NCBI GenBank assembly: GCA_018659505.1
Contig: JABJMI010000147.1
Location: 1-11,653, forward strand
Reading direction: 5' to 3'
DNA length: 11,653 nucleotides
From: Planctomicrobium sp.
GTDB taxonomy: Bacteria > Planctomycetota > Planctomycetia > Planctomycetales > Planctomycetaceae
Positions 1 to 6,302 of the stretch are shown piece by piece (position 1 is the first letter of the stretch; the number at the start of each line of letters is the position of its first letter). The position numbers and the translations under genes were made by a program. The notes under the pieces are model-generated. The model was not told the DNA's origin, searched no databases, and saw only the letters and a list, made by a program, of their open reading frames with translations.

Positions 1-119
1 CATCAACTACTACAATACCTCCCGCCGACACTCATCCATAGACTACCAAACCCCAACCCGCTTCGAAGCGATCCACAACTCTTAAGGAATCGCGCGCCCG
101 TCAAGTTGGTACCACCTCA
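1..119 (+). mobile_element. Right end of an IS3-family insertion sequence (partial)
   Basis: The window opens inside an insertion sequence. The evidence is the C-terminal tail of an IS3-type transposase (stop at 83-85) followed by a short non-coding end. I place the outer boundary at 119 because 98-119 ends in CCACCTCA. Its complement starts TGAGGTGG, matching the TG...CA ends of IS3-family terminal repeats. The left end lies outside the window, so neither the inverted repeat nor a target duplication can be checked. The boundary is an inference; the transposase tail is seen directly. Confidence 0.7.
2..85 (+). CDS. IS3-family transposase OrfB, C-terminal end (partial)
   Basis: Reading from base 2, the frame encodes 27 residues and a TAA stop. 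They contain YYNTSRRHSSIDYQTPTRFE, the typical C-terminal signature of the rve-type integrase domain of IS3-family OrfB, where the motif pattern is YYN..R.H..L/I.Y.TP..F. This enzyme is the DDE transposase that cuts and joins the element ends. The catalytic D, D and E residues would lie upstream, outside the window, so intactness cannot be judged. The reading frame is clean to its stop, with no sign of decay in the visible part. Confidence 0.85.
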   Translation: MNYYNTSRRHSSIDYQTPTRFEAIHNS

Positions 120-207
120 TCAGACTCGCTCATTTCTTGCAGGCGACGTCAGAGATCATCTTAATTATTCATTTTTTTACATCGAAAGCTGCCAGGAAGA
201 TTCCCTC

Positions 208-783
208 ATGCAAATCCTTCATCAATCAAATTTGACGATCAGCAATGATCTCGGTCTTGTCTCTGAAACAGCACAAAGGATCGCCTCCAGTGCGAGAACT
301 TTTTGCCGCTTCTCAGATCGAGAGGAGTTCCACATTTTTATCTCTCTGGTCGAAGCGATCAATAACGCCATCGTCCATGGTAATCTCGAAGTCGATTCTC
401 AATTGCGTAAAGAGGGAGTTCTCTACGAAAGCACAATTGAAAAACGTCGAAACTGTGCGCCGTTCAATGAAAGAACTGTCAAGCTTCGTTGCCAATACAC
501 AGCGGAGCAAGCGATCATCGAGATTGAAAATGAAGGTCCAGGGTTTGATGCCTCAAGCGTTCCAGACCCAACATTAGAAGAAAATCTAGAGAAGCCCAGC
601 GGAAGAGGACTGTTGATCATGCGTTCATATTTTAATGACCTCAGCTTCAATGAAACCGGTACCTGCTTGAGGCTCGTGAAGAATGTAATCCATCCTGTGA
701 AAATTCCTCAACAGTTAACCTCAGAGCAGGAGTTGGCTCCCAAATCTCTAGCAAAACGCCAACGGCTTTCAGCACATCATTAG
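208..783 (+). CDS. RsbW/SpoIIAB-like ATP-binding anti-sigma regulatory protein
   Basis: This 191-residue protein is a HATPase_c_2-type GHKL ATPase of the anti-sigma factor/serine kinase group. Such proteins bind a sigma factor or phosphorylate a STAS antagonist in the cytoplasm. Visible motifs are the N-box EAINNAIVHGN (49-58), a G1 box NEGPG (108-112) and a G2 box GRGLLIMRS (132-140). The usual Asp of the G1 DxGxG motif is Asn108 here. About 30 polar residues trail after the ATPase core. I chose ATG 208 because AGGAAGA (194-200) sits 7 nt upstream. The open frame reaches back to TTG 106, but that lies inside the insertion-sequence end and cannot be native. No STAS or PP2C partner is next to it, so its target is unknown. 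The insertion may have separated it from former upstream neighbours. Confidence 0.82.
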   Translation: MQILHQSNLTISNDLGLVSETAQRIASSARTFCRFSDREEFHIFISLVEAINNAIVHGNLEVDSQLRKEGVLYESTIEKRRNCAPFNERTVKLRCQYTAEQAIIEIENEGPGFDASSVPDPTLEENLEKPSGRGLLIMRSYFNDLSFNETGTCLRLVKNVIHPVKIPQQLTSEQELAPKSLAKRQRLSAHH

Positions 784-894
784 TCTTTATCCTTTGACCC
801 CTATTGTGGTGATTCTAAACAAGAATACTCAGGGATGAATGTCTTCGTTGATGTACTGCTTGGTGCGTCTCATCAGGAATAGTACCTTAAAGTT

Positions 895-1329
895 CTATTC
901 CGTATATTTTGACATATCAATGTCGAAATGATTTTCTTCGCCTTCTTTGATAGTCCAGACCTCTTTGAGGCGAACTATTTTCGGTGGACCTTCCATAGGA
1001 GGAGCAACGACATCACCTTCGCCAGGTCCGGCAGCCTGGGGTGATCCAGGGGTCACCTGAATTTTTCCTTCTCCAACGACTGCACCAAGTTCATCGTTGT
1101 ACTTCAACGTGAACTTACCGTCTCCATCCGTCACGCCAACTGATGTTCGACCATCGGTTGGAAAGAATTCGATGACAGCTCCTGCAATTGGCTTCTCACC
1201 ATCAGTGACTTGCCCAGTGGCACTTGCCAAATTCACTTTCTCTACCCCGCCGCCACACCCCATGGCGATCAGAGTCAGACCCCAGATGCAATATCGAGTC
1301 TTTCTTCCGGTTTGGTTCAACAGCTGCAT
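895..1329 (-). CDS. Planctomycetal lipoprotein with carboxypeptidase-regulatory-like domain
   Basis: This 144-residue protein has a basic N-terminus, a hydrophobic stretch (about residues 14-23) and a lipobox-like IAMGC ending at Cys25, so it is probably an exported lipoprotein. Residues of about 34-80 follow the pattern G.V.DGEKPIAGAVIEFFP....S.G.TD.DGKF.L.Y, typical of the small transthyretin/carboxypeptidase-regulatory-like beta-sandwich. The rest includes a Gly/Pro/Ala-rich linker and a charged tail. GAGGA at 1334-1338 supports ATG 1329. It lies downstream of the DUF1559 gene on the same strand, separated by 244 nt (1330-1573). Small lipoproteins of this type commonly accompany DUF1559 genes in planctomycetes, suggesting an envelope role, but no biochemical activity is known to me. 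The lipobox -3 residue is Ala rather than the usual Leu, a mild deviation. Confidence 0.8.
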   Translation of the reverse strand: MQLLNQTGRKTRYCIWGLTLIAMGCGGGVEKVNLASATGQVTDGEKPIAGAVIEFFPTDGRTSVGVTDGDGKFTLKYNDELGAVVGEGKIQVTPGSPQAAGPGEGDVVAPPMEGPPKIVRLKEVWTIKEGEENHFDIDMSKYTE

Positions 1330-1573
1330 TGATTCCTCACATCGCTCATTGTTAGGACGTCTTTAACCTCGTCCAATAATTTCAAAAGAAAACCGACCCC
1401 AATGTTTGAAGACACCGGGACCGGATGTGAACACAGTAATATCTGGCGAACTGATCTTGCGGTCAATTCAAGGGGAGCATTTATAACGCTTCTCTCAACA
1501 GTGAAGAACGCTTTCTGAAGTCAGGACGCGATCTTCACGATGCCAGTTGGTTAAAACGATTTTGGGTAATGCT

Positions 1574-2587
1574 CTAGAACTCGCCTAGAACGTAACCATC
1601 TTGAGCATTGCTCAAACCAAGCAAAATATCAAAGCTGATATTCTCCCCAATGAATCGTACCGCACCGTCTGTCATGCAGACTTGTACTCCGCCAACGTGT
1701 GACGAGCGAAGTCCGGTGTGACCACCGTAAGGGATATCGTGACCATAACCAGGTCCGTTGTAGTTAATTCCATAGCGAGGAACAGTTACATTCAGGCTCC
1801 AGCCAACCCAGGCATGGTTTCCGGGACCATTTCCCCAAGCTCCTCCCGCCCAGTTACTTGATCGGGCATCAATGAGGGCACCGTCCGACTGTCTAACAAA
1901 GTAGTCTGAATTCTCCCCAATAGCGATTGTGTTCGAGGTTCCATCTTTCACTTTCGAGATGCGTCTTGGAGTGACGCCTGGTCCTAAGTTCACGATAATT
2001 CCGACTTGGTGATCCCATCCATAGCCGGTCCAGACGCCACCCGGAGGGACTGTTGACGTATTTGGCAGGAAGTATCCACCTGCGATTCCTGGGTAATCAG
2101 CAACTTGGTAAGTGAGAGTTCCCGGCGAACCGAGCGCTTGAGTGGCACCATTTGCTCCCTGAGACCGTGTTGTCGGGAGAGGACTCGAAGGACAGTTTAA
2201 TCCTGGAACCCGCAACTGTTGGATGACGTCCCAGTTTACGTTTGGGGCAGCTCCTTGGTTCGAGAAATTAGTCCCATTGAATTCCATTCGATTGTACGCT
2301 GGAGCCTGATCAACATACGGCAAAATCATTGTCAACCAAGACGCATTCCTTTGTCCACCGGGAGATTCAGTGATGTTTCCGGGAAAGACCCCAATCGTGT
2401 CATGGTAATTGTGAATTGCCAAACCGAGCTGTTTTAAGTTGTTCTTACATTGAGTGCGGCGAGCAGCTTCCCGGGCCTGTTGTACAGCGGGCAATAATAG
2501 AGCGATCAGGATCGCAATAATTGCAATCACAACCAGTAACTCAATCAGGGTAAATCCCCGACCTTTGCGACTATAAGTCTTCCTCAT
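1574..2587 (-). CDS. DUF1559 pseudopilin-like protein
   Basis: This is a 337-residue member of the large planctomycetal DUF1559 family. It begins with a class III signal peptide: basic leader KGRG, then FTLIELLVVIAIIAILIAL, with Glu at mature position 5. Cleavage is expected after Gly11 by a prepilin peptidase. QQAREAARR and the CKNNLKQLGLAIHNYHD segment follow, both characteristic. The C-terminus carries the family's H-X9-DG motif, with His297 and Asp307-Gly308, followed by AVRFI. It is probably displayed on the cell envelope; the exact function is unknown. SD GAGGAG (2594-2599) lies 6 nt before ATG 2587 and 3 nt before an adjacent ATG at 2590, so I prefer 2587. An in-frame TTG/ATG further out (to 2641) would overlap the predicted promoter. 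The neighbouring lipoprotein and divergent XylR-like regulator suggest a regulated surface module. Confidence 0.92.
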   Translation of the reverse strand: MRKTYSRKGRGFTLIELLVVIAIIAILIALLLPAVQQAREAARRTQCKNNLKQLGLAIHNYHDTIGVFPGNITESPGGQRNASWLTMILPYVDQAPAYNRMEFNGTNFSNQGAAPNVNWDVIQQLRVPGLNCPSSPLPTTRSQGANGATQALGSPGTLTYQVADYPGIAGGYFLPNTSTVPPGGVWTGYGWDHQVGIIVNLGPGVTPRRISKVKDGTSNTIAIGENSDYFVRQSDGALIDARSSNWAGGAWGNGPGNHAWVGWSLNVTVPRYGINYNGPGYGHDIPYGGHTGLRSSHVGGVQVCMTDGAVRFIGENISFDILLGLSNAQDGYVLGEF

Positions 2588-2608
2588 CATGAACTCCTCG
2601 GGTACTAA

Positions 2609-2638
2609 AATATAGAAAAAAGATGACAAACGCATCAA
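2609..2638 (-). promoter_or_regulatory. Predicted sigma70-type promoter of the DUF1559 gene
   Basis: On the minus strand, TTGATG (complement of 2633-2638) serves as -35 and TATATT (complement of 2609-2614) as -10, with an 18-nt T-rich spacer. Matches to consensus are 4/6 and 5/6. Transcription would start near 2602, leaving a short leader that just holds the GAGGAG ribosome site. This is a pattern match by eye. Confidence 0.45.
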
Positions 2639-2648
2639 CAAATGCTGA

Positions 2649-2671
2649 CCCTCCTATTCTGAGGGGGGGGG
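2649..2671. repeat. Short inverted repeat plus nine-G tract between divergent promoters
   Basis: CCCTC (2649-2653) and GAGGG (2661-2665) form a 5-bp inverted repeat with a 7-nt loop, and the right arm runs on into nine consecutive G (2663-2671). It lies between the outward-facing promoters of the pseudopilin and regulator genes, where an operator would be expected. The arms are short, so operator function is only a suggestion. Confidence 0.3.
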
Positions 2672-2675
2672 CGAC

Positions 2676-2704
2676 TTGTAATCAACCCCTTTCTGCGACA
2701 CAAT
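2676..2704 (+). promoter_or_regulatory. Predicted promoter of the XylR-like regulator
   Basis: TTGTAA (2676-2681) and CACAAT (2699-2704) are separated by 17 nt, each matching the sigma70 consensus at 4/6. Transcription would start near 2711, giving a leader of about 41 nt before ATG 2752. It is a weak match, supported mainly by correct spacing and location. Confidence 0.3.
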
Positions 2705-2751
2705 ACTTTCGTAAATGCGTCAAGACTTTCGGTGTCCTGAAAGTTCGAACA

Positions 2752-3960
2752 ATGAAAAAATTCTCCTCACCAGCTGCACACATTCTTTTTTTTGGGCCAA
2801 ACTACTCGGATTACGTCCCGAGACTTCTTGAGGGAATCGTCCGTTTTCAAAACGAGCGTGGGGGTTATAAGTTTTCAGCGACCCTGCTCGGTAGTGAAGA
2901 TTATCTTGAAGACTTCTCTTACCCGCCTCCCTGGTTGAACCAGGGGTACTCTGGAGTGATCACCTACGCTGGAGCTGAAGCTGGCATCGTGCAGTGGTTA
3001 ACGAGCGGCAAGATTCCCATTGTAAACGCTTCAGCTGACCTCCCCAGTAAGGAGGTTCCTTCAGTCCATTTAGGAGATGCAGCCTTCGTAAAATTTGCTC
3101 TGAAGCACTTGTTGAAGACCGGAGTAAAGTCGATCATGTACACGGGAGATTCTCGCTCCTCCGCTGTCCATTTTCGCGACAAACTCATGAAAGAAGAACT
3201 CAAGAACCGCCCCCAACACTTCTACCAAACCTTTCATACGCTCGAATACGCAAACCATCTTGATGGGAAGCAGGTCTTCGACTCCGAGCCTGAGCTCGCG
3301 AAGCGAATATTGGAAGCGGAAAAGCCGCTCGCTATCAGCTGCGCAAATGACTTTACAGCGATGTGTATCTGCCAACTTTGCTTGACCCTGGGGCTCAGAA
3401 TCCCTGACGAAGTGACTGTTCTGGGAGTCGAAGATTCTGCAATAGCGCGCTTTCACTCACCCACAATTTCCAGTATCCGATTGCCTGGCGAGTTAATTGG
3501 GTATGAAGCAATGAAAACACTGGACAGAATTTTGCACGGCGCAGATCCACCACAAACCGCCGTACTAGTCTCTCCTACAACGATTGTTCAACGTCAATCA
3601 ACGATGAGAACCACACAGCAGTCAACAGATGATTTATCGAGAGCCATTGCACTCATCAAAGATTCGGCTTGCCAAGGGTTAAAAGTGGCGGAACTCGTTC
3701 AGCTTCTCCATGTCTCACGAAAGACTTTGGAGCGGCGCTTCCAAAAAGAGGTCGGACGTTCACCCGGTGATGAAATCAGAAGAATTCGATTTGAAAAAGC
3801 CAAAGAGCTTCTCGCATCATCGTCCCTCTCAATTTCTCAAGTCTCGCAGCTGACCGGCTTCAATCGAGTCTCGACATTCTCTGCCTTCTTCCGTCAACAA
3901 GCAGGCTGTTCACCTAGAGAGTATCGCCGCGAGAATCAAAGTGTTCTAATTGAGCGTTGA
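2752..3960 (+). CDS. XylR-family regulator (LacI-type sensor + AraC-type DNA-binding domain)
   Basis: This 402-residue protein matches the layout and length of E. coli XylR. Residues of about 8-285 form a periplasmic-binding-protein-like ligand domain. It contains the LacI/GalR-type segment from about 194 to 246: AISCANDFTAM, then GLRIPDEVTVLGVEDS, then SPTISSIRLP. Residues 296-396 are an AraC-type double helix-turn-helix, with first HTH VAELVQLLHVSRKTLERRF (312-330) and second ISQVSQLTGFNRVSTFSAFF (361-380). The GCSPREYR signature follows. The ligand is probably a sugar, but XylR relatives in planctomycetes are numerous and the ligand cannot be read from sequence. I chose ATG 2752 because the family fold begins there and residues encoded from 2623 have no family-like content. 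There is no strong ribosome site at 2752. It is divergent from the DUF1559 gene, so that gene is its likeliest target. Confidence 0.9.
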   Translation: MKKFSSPAAHILFFGPNYSDYVPRLLEGIVRFQNERGGYKFSATLLGSEDYLEDFSYPPPWLNQGYSGVITYAGAEAGIVQWLTSGKIPIVNASADLPSKEVPSVHLGDAAFVKFALKHLLKTGVKSIMYTGDSRSSAVHFRDKLMKEELKNRPQHFYQTFHTLEYANHLDGKQVFDSEPELAKRILEAEKPLAISCANDFTAMCICQLCLTLGLRIPDEVTVLGVEDSAIARFHSPTISSIRLPGELIGYEAMKTLDRILHGADPPQTAVLVSPTTIVQRQSTMRTTQQSTDDLSRAIALIKDSACQGLKVAELVQLLHVSRKTLERRFQKEVGRSPGDEIRRIRFEKAKELLASSSLSISQVSQLTGFNRVSTFSAFFRQQAGCSPREYRRENQSVLIER

Positions 3961-4010
3961 ACGCTTCTACCTAGTCTCATTCTTGCGGCAGTTTCGTCCT
4001 GTGCGTTGCG

Positions 4011-4085
4011 CCAATTGAGACAGAAAAGATAGAGTCGTAGAAAATACTTATCCTTGGCTCTGCCAACCAATTAAGACAGGTAAAG
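4011..4085. repeat. Imperfect direct repeat in the gap 3961-4237
   Basis: CCAATTGAGACAGAAAAG (4011-4028) recurs as CCAATTAAGACAGGTAAAG (4067-4085), offset by 56 nt, with one substitution plus a small indel region. The repeat lies in the 277-nt gap between the convergent regulator and GTPase genes. No gene or clear terminator was found there. It could be a decayed duplication or chance. Confidence 0.35.
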
Positions 4086-4237
4086 TTCGTCGCGTCATCT
4101 CAACGGTGGGTGAAGCAAAAATTCGTGAATCAAGTCAAGATTTCTGTCTCAGAAAAACCGAGAACGCACCCCACCAATCCACCAACGGATTGCTTCTCCC
4201 CCCTTACGAAACTAAACAGGCCGTTGAACCCAAAAAA

Positions 4238-6118
4238 TCACTTGGCAAACGCCAGTGGTCTCAGTTCCGTGACCAGCTGCTCGACACGTTCGTACTCTGG
4301 GGTTTTGGCAATCTCGGAGCAGGCTGCTAGCTCTCCCGGCAGATCGCCGAAGAGGTGTTTTTCTAGTTCGGTTGCTAGCCATTCGGCTCTTTGTTTTGTG
4401 AACAGGGCGTGCAGTTGGCGGAAGCGGGCTTCTAAATACCCGGCACCGGAAGAGGCTCCCTCAGTGAGAACTTTGTCGCCGACTGCTGTGACAACTGTTC
4501 CGCCGACTGTGTCGCCTGCAAGATGCAATGCACCTTGCACAGCGGTGTCTGCGACTGCTGGGAAGAGGACATCCCCGACGGGACCAGCACCGGTCATGAA
4601 CAATGCGACACTGACTGCTGGTCTCGCTGCGGCAGCGACGGTGTCGATTCGCCGGAAGAGTTTGTACGACTGAGGAGACTCTTCCTGGAATCGTTCGAGC
4701 TGTGTCTCAATAAGATTCGACAAGTCTTTATCTAAATCGGCTTGTTGGTGTTCTAGGCGAATTTTTTCTATCAGTTCGCTGCGGGAGTTGCCTGAGAGGA
4801 GTTCCGTGAGTCGAGGTGTTAAGAGCGGATTTCCAAGATCGCGCAGCCAGACGAGTCTTTCCAATGTCCGGTCGAGTGCCTTCAAGATCGCTTCCCATTC
4901 CCGCTTCTTATATTGCTCAACCGGTGTTTCCTGCGGACCTTTCGTTTCTGCCAGCATTTTGACGGGGTAGGTGACGACATTCCCCAACGTGTTGTAGAAC
5001 CCGTGTACCTTCGCGGACCAGCCTTCGCGTTGTTTGCTCCACCATTCGCGGATTTTACGAATCATGAAGGCGTTCGGGAGCATCGGCCATTGATCGACTT
5101 CAACTAATCGCTGCGACGACATGAGATTGAGTGCTTCTCCGTATGCGGTTCCGCGTCGAGAGATATCGCCCAGCCAATTCGGAATGCCATGTTTGACGTC
5201 GCAGAGGTGTTGTAAGGCTCCCTGCAATGTTTGAATTTTAATCTCTGCGAATCGCAACTCTGTTAAGTCTCGCAACAGATTACGGGCGATTTGTTCACCA
5301 GTGCGAGTTTCGAACTTTCCGTCGACTTCAGCGAGTGGCCAGGGGCGATCATAAAACGGCAGCGAATTACTCTCCGCTGCCTGTCGATCATTGGGAGCGA
5401 CATACAACAAGTGCGGATTGACACCGGTCTCTTCCTGGAATGTTTTCATCCACAGCGGCCAGTATTCTTCATCTTCAGGCAGCAACACCTGATTGAAGAC
5501 AACGATCACCAGCTTCCCTTCTTGAGCAGCTTTGCGGAAGAATTGCTTGACGGCAGCGTCGTTATATTTTTGTTGCGTGAGGACAGCGATCAGCACATCT
5601 GCACATCGGCGAATGTTATCCGCTCGTTCCCAATTCACCTCAGCGACGCTATCAACGTCGGGTGTGTCGAGAACGACAAGGTTGCTCGGCAGGCTTTCGC
5701 TTTCTCTCCAGAAAAGCAGATGCCGTTCGTCTTCTTGAAGAGCCTGATCGACATCGCTCCAAGGGAGAATATCGAATCCGGGGAATAATTCTTTCAGCGA
5801 GTTACACTCTTCGAAGCCTTCTGGGAGTAACGCCGTCGGATGCTTGGTTCCCGAAGCCATGGGACTGGTCGCGCTGAGTCTTCCGCCAGCGATGTGATTG
5901 AACGTCACGCTCTTGCCGATGTTCGTTCCACCTACGACTGCCACAACGAGGAAAGAATCATTCCCGAGTTGCGGACGTAGTTTCTGTTGCAGAAGTTCGT
6001 ACCATTCCAGCTCTTCCACAGCTTGTAAGTCAAACTTTTTGACGACCTGTTGCAATGTATGGATTGCTTCGGTGAGTCGTTGAATGAGGTCGGCACATTG
6101 TTGAAATCTGGAAGACAT
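4238..6118 (-). CDS. P-loop GTPase of unknown function, possibly membrane-associated
   Basis: This 626-residue protein has an N-terminal helix (about 1-50) and then a GTPase domain of about 55-250. The Walker A/G1 box is GGTNIGKS (63-70), a G2-like Thr lies in SGTKHPT (89-95), and the G3 region is VVLDTPDVDS (148-157). The G4 position reads VVFNQV (206-211). Two signatures are atypical: Asp replaces Gly in DTPG, and NQ replaces the NKxD of G4. The C-terminal half is helical and charged, then has a Gly/Ala/Val-rich hydrophobic stretch (about 494-548) and a final helix. That resembles large GTPases which touch membranes, such as dynamin-like or DUF697/DUF3482-linked families, but I cannot assign one. 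No Shine-Dalgarno precedes ATG 6118, though no other in-frame Met occurs before residue 87. It stands alone between convergent and divergent neighbours. Confidence 0.82.
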   Translation of the reverse strand: MSSRFQQCADLIQRLTEAIHTLQQVVKKFDLQAVEELEWYELLQQKLRPQLGNDSFLVVAVVGGTNIGKSVTFNHIAGGRLSATSPMASGTKHPTALLPEGFEECNSLKELFPGFDILPWSDVDQALQEDERHLLFWRESESLPSNLVVLDTPDVDSVAEVNWERADNIRRCADVLIAVLTQQKYNDAAVKQFFRKAAQEGKLVIVVFNQVLLPEDEEYWPLWMKTFQEETGVNPHLLYVAPNDRQAAESNSLPFYDRPWPLAEVDGKFETRTGEQIARNLLRDLTELRFAEIKIQTLQGALQHLCDVKHGIPNWLGDISRRGTAYGEALNLMSSQRLVEVDQWPMLPNAFMIRKIREWWSKQREGWSAKVHGFYNTLGNVVTYPVKMLAETKGPQETPVEQYKKREWEAILKALDRTLERLVWLRDLGNPLLTPRLTELLSGNSRSELIEKIRLEHQQADLDKDLSNLIETQLERFQEESPQSYKLFRRIDTVAAAARPAVSVALFMTGAGPVGDVLFPAVADTAVQGALHLAGDTVGGTVVTAVGDKVLTEGASSGAGYLEARFRQLHALFTKQRAEWLATELEKHLFGDLPGELAACSEIAKTPEYERVEQLVTELRPLAFAK

Positions 6119-6302
6119 TGATCGGTAGTGTTGAATTCGTTGTTAAGAATGATCAGATTATAGCACTATCGAAGATCAATGTCGCAATCTGAGATGCGTC
6201 TTAATTGTGCTATCGAGTGGAATTCGACCACATCAATACTTTCATTTTTTAGAGTAGCGTCCAGAGCAAGTTCGTAAGAATTAGAATCAAAAAAGGTTTC
6301 CA

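Noticed and set aside
106..207. TTG 106 as the start of the RsbW-like protein
   Set aside because: It lies within the probable insertion-sequence end and has no ribosome site. ATG 208 has AGGAAGA at a 7-nt distance and begins just ahead of the family fold.
784..894. Terminator between the RsbW-like and lipoprotein genes
   Set aside because: Only a 5-bp AT-rich stem (ATTCT 812-816/AGAAT 822-826) without a U-run was found, too weak to call.
2623..2751. Extended N-terminus of the XylR-like regulator
   Set aside because: The 43 extra residues show no family-like content, cross the G9 tract and overlap the predicted promoters. The ligand domain starts just after ATG 2752.
3974..4021. Hairpin GTCTCA/TGAGAC after the regulator gene
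   Set aside because: The 6-bp stem is separated by a 36-nt loop and not followed by a T-run; it could easily be chance.
4110..4673. 187-residue frame on + over the GTPase 3' end
   Set aside because: It overlaps antisense to the GTPase gene, has low-complexity Ser/Thr/Pro-rich composition and no recognisable domain; it is a shadow.
5291..5788. 165-residue frame on + within the GTPase gene
   Set aside because: It is antisense to the P-loop domain, whose motifs are on the minus strand, and has no domain of its own.
6161..6212. TAGCAC/GTGCTA inverted repeat between GTPase and oxidoreductase genes
   Set aside because: Arms of 6 bp are 40 nt apart, with no promoter clearly positioned around them, so an operator cannot be supported.
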